The notes under the pieces are model-generated. The model searched no databases. It was not told the DNA's origin and was given only the letters and a program-made list of their open reading frames with translations. This document shows, one piece after another, positions 62,275 through 64,000 of a stretch of 64,000 nt of DNA. A program made the translations under genes and the position numbers. Each line of letters begins with the position of its first letter. The first letter of the stretch is position 1. The DNA comes from Hybos culiciformis. Its lineage: Eukaryota; Arthropoda; Insecta; Diptera; Hybotidae. Location: positions 16,319,922 to 16,383,921 of the forward strand of contig OZ023273.1 of the NCBI GenBank assembly GCA_964007475.1. The letters run 5' to 3'.

Positions 62275-62713
62275 CTTATACCGGGGGAAAAATTTAAATT
62301 AATAGATGATAATGAAATAATTTCAAAATTATTAATGCCTTTCAATAATTCCACAACGATAACGTCTGAGCTAACGTCTCCGGCAATAACATTACTAGAA
62401 CCATCGTCACCTAAAAAACAAGTAGTTGTAGCATCTACAAATAATTTAGAAATACCGTTAATAATTTCATCGCCGTCGTTGCAACAACCGAATACTCCCA
62501 AAAAGACACAGTGTGCCGCTATAGAAAATATAACCCCGAATAATTCCGAAAAACGATTAGAGTATGAAGACTTACTTCAATGGAAAGATATGCCTAAACA
62601 TTTACAATTCAATCCATATGTTTTAACTGGTTATAGACCATTGCAAACTGTCAGAGGTTGTTTTCAAAGCTTATTTTATTGGCATAACGAAACAATTAAT
62701 ATTTTAACTCATG
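62275..62713 (+). CDS. PAQR4-like receptor, coding exon 2 (partial gene)
   Basis: The exon runs from a TTTATTTCAG acceptor to CATG|GTAAGT and leaves in phase 1. It encodes about 146 residues. The first hundred are polar with several SP/TP sites (LTSPAITLLEPSSPKK, NTPKKTQ). They are followed by the PAQR entry motif: LLQWKDMPKHLQFNPYVLTG then YRPL, GCFQSLFYWHNETINILTHG. This matches the pattern (P..LQ.N.(Y/F)(V/I)LTGYRP...C..SLF..HNE..NI.TH) known for PAQR proteins, closest in my recall to PAQR4. Its conserved Glu in NET and His after NI(L)T are typical of the putative metal/catalytic region of the family. The seven-transmembrane core should lie in exons beyond 64000. PAQR4 itself is linked to Golgi/ER ceramide metabolism in vertebrates; function here is inferred only. 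The upstream in-frame ATG at 62242 lies in the intron and is not used. Confidence 0.85.
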
Positions 62714-64000
62714 GTAAGTGTAAATTTTATTAATTTAATATAAAAATTAAGAACAATTTAATTATTGAATACATTTATTTTTGATGTTTAGGTACAAATA
62801 TTTGAGGCTAATGATTAATTAAAAATTTGAAACTAGTCTTTTATTTAAATTTTGCTTCACATCGAAGATTTATGTTAATTCCTAGTAGTGAATGATAAAT
62901 TTCAGTTTTGCATAACAATTTAATAATATGATCTCAAAGATTTTCTAAAATTTAATAATTTATTAGTAGGAAAACAAAATTAAAATATAATAAATATTTT
63001 CATAAAGGAAGTATAAATAGAGGAATTAGTCCCATACAAAAAATGCTAATAAAAATAGTGAAACAAAGTGGAGAATGGAATTCTCAAAAAATACAAAAAA
63101 AAAGCTCATGGGGTTGTGATATGGATTTTTTGTTTCACTATTTTTTTAGCATTTTTTGTATGGGACTAATTCCTCTATTTATACTTCCTTTATGATATTA
63201 TTAACCGAAATGGCATTAATGTAGGTACTAATGTAAAATATTTAAAATTTAAAATGTATTTTTAAAAAAACCAAGTTAATTGGAATATTAAACTAATTAA
63301 TTATTAAGCGGCATTTATTTGCATTCAAGAAATGTCTTGGTTTAGCAAAAACCATTTAAAACTCGGAAACAATTAAATAAAATACAATACAGCTAGCTTC
63401 CTACGACACCTTCCTTTAATAAAAATATATAAAAAATTATTTCCTTCAATGTAAATATTTTAAAGAACGCAAAAAATTTCTTGACTATTTATGCCCAGTA
63501 ATTCAATTTTTATCTCTAACAATAAGAAAATTAAAAATTACCACATATATCTATTAAACGATAAATTAAATTTTATCTATATTGATCAGAGTACAGAGTT
63601 TCACAACAATAACTATCCTATGATATAATCATGTTTATTTTAATAATCCTTTTTATACTGTATTGTCAAAAATATTATTGGTAAATAAATTAAAAATTCC
63701 CTTAAAGAATTTCTATTTATAATATAATAATAATAATAACACAAAAGGACATCCATAATATTCTTCTTCAAGGTATTTTTGTATTAAGAAAGAAATATGT
63801 ACAAAATTATGGCATGCCAATAAACCTCTTCTATCTTCATAAAAATAACCAAAAAAAAAAAAAAACTTGGTTTTTATTGTGGGAAATTTATTATGAAATG
63901 AATATTTTTTATCCTGCGGATATATAAATTGATATTTATATATGTAAAAAAAAGTTGAAACAAACAAAAAAAAAAGGCTAGAAAAATCAAATACTAATGA
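62714..64000 (+). other. Intron 2 of the PAQR-like gene (continues past the window)
   Basis: The interval starts GTAAGTG and contains no acceptor followed by a PAQR transmembrane sequence, so the next exon lies outside. A foldback element is inserted at 63001-63194. The minus-strand 84-codon frame at 63713-63967 is a chance frame. Confidence 0.6.
63001..63194. mobile_element. 194-bp foldback element with 66-bp arms
   Basis: The left arm begins CATAAAGGAAGTATAAATAG and ends GTGAAACAAA at 63066. The right arm (63128-63194) is its reverse complement with only one or two indel differences in an A/T run. The spacer is about 60 bp and contains GGAGAATGGAATTCTC. There is no coding capacity. The arms match a partial copy at 30846-30889, so it is a member of a dispersed non-autonomous family. 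It lies in an intron of the PAQR-like gene, and a transcript would form a long stem. Flanks are AATATTTT and ATATTATT. I could not fix the target-site duplication. Confidence 0.85.

Noticed and set aside
1..64000. CRISPR arrays, bacterial operons, intact tRNA/rRNA genes
   Set aside because: None seen; the window is eukaryotic, with spliced genes and dispersed repeats. tRNA-like boxes found at 48.9 kb and 45.5 kb lack a pairing acceptor stem.

Overview
This is a very AT-rich (roughly three-quarters or more A+T) stretch of a eukaryotic nuclear genome, most likely an arthropod and probably an insect. The reasons are spliced genes with GT/AG introns of 0.5 to more than 6 kb, a coding style rich in Asn and Gln homopolymers, long poly-A and poly-T runs, a jockey/CR1-type LINE with an (AATA)n tail, and a dense population of small foldback and MITE-type elements. 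I cannot name the species. Nothing bacterial or viral was seen: no operons, no CRISPR array and no convincing intact tRNA or rRNA gene.

Left and middle (about 12.2-46.5 kb, minus strand): several coding exons probably belong to one long, multi-promoter minus-strand gene whose 3' part lies outside the window or was not recognised. (1) 46498..46355 starts with ATG and ends in phase 0 at GTGAGT. (2) 39698..39583 begins exactly at an AG acceptor with an in-frame ATG and encodes an Arg/Ser/His-rich, RS-like N-terminus ending in phase 2. (3) 39076..38996 continues this basic region, phase 2 to phase 2. (4) 14123..12259 is a large Asn/Gln-rich exon with its own start, ending at GTATGT, also in phase 2. 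The shared phase-2 exits suggest that the last two are alternative 5' parts feeding one downstream exon. That is inference. I do not recognise the product. A CLK/Doa-type SR-protein kinase or another RS-domain nuclear protein is a guess based on architecture, and no kinase domain is visible here.

Right (about 61.2-64 kb, plus strand): the first two coding exons of a PAQR-family seven-transmembrane protein, closest to PAQR4. The conserved PAQR entry motif is followed by a GTAAGT donor, and the membrane core lies beyond the window. A nearly perfect 194-bp foldback element sits in its second coding intron.

Mobile DNA: the richest block is 28.6-33.4 kb, with four or five MITE or Tc1/mariner-like inverted-repeat elements, one nested in another, and a fragment resembling the C-terminus of a P/THAP9-type transposase. 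A 5'-truncated jockey/CR1-type LINE is at 37.3-38.3 kb, followed by a candidate 5S-like SINE. Tandem and palindromic repeats and a long hairpin with an odd CTCG-opposite-CTCG pattern are at 7.6-8.2 kb. Candidate tRNA-derived SINE and foldback relics are at 44-46 kb and 48.8 kb.

The remainder is AT-rich intergenic or intronic DNA, often homopolymeric, in which I see no gene. Splice-site calls were made by eye and need transcript support.
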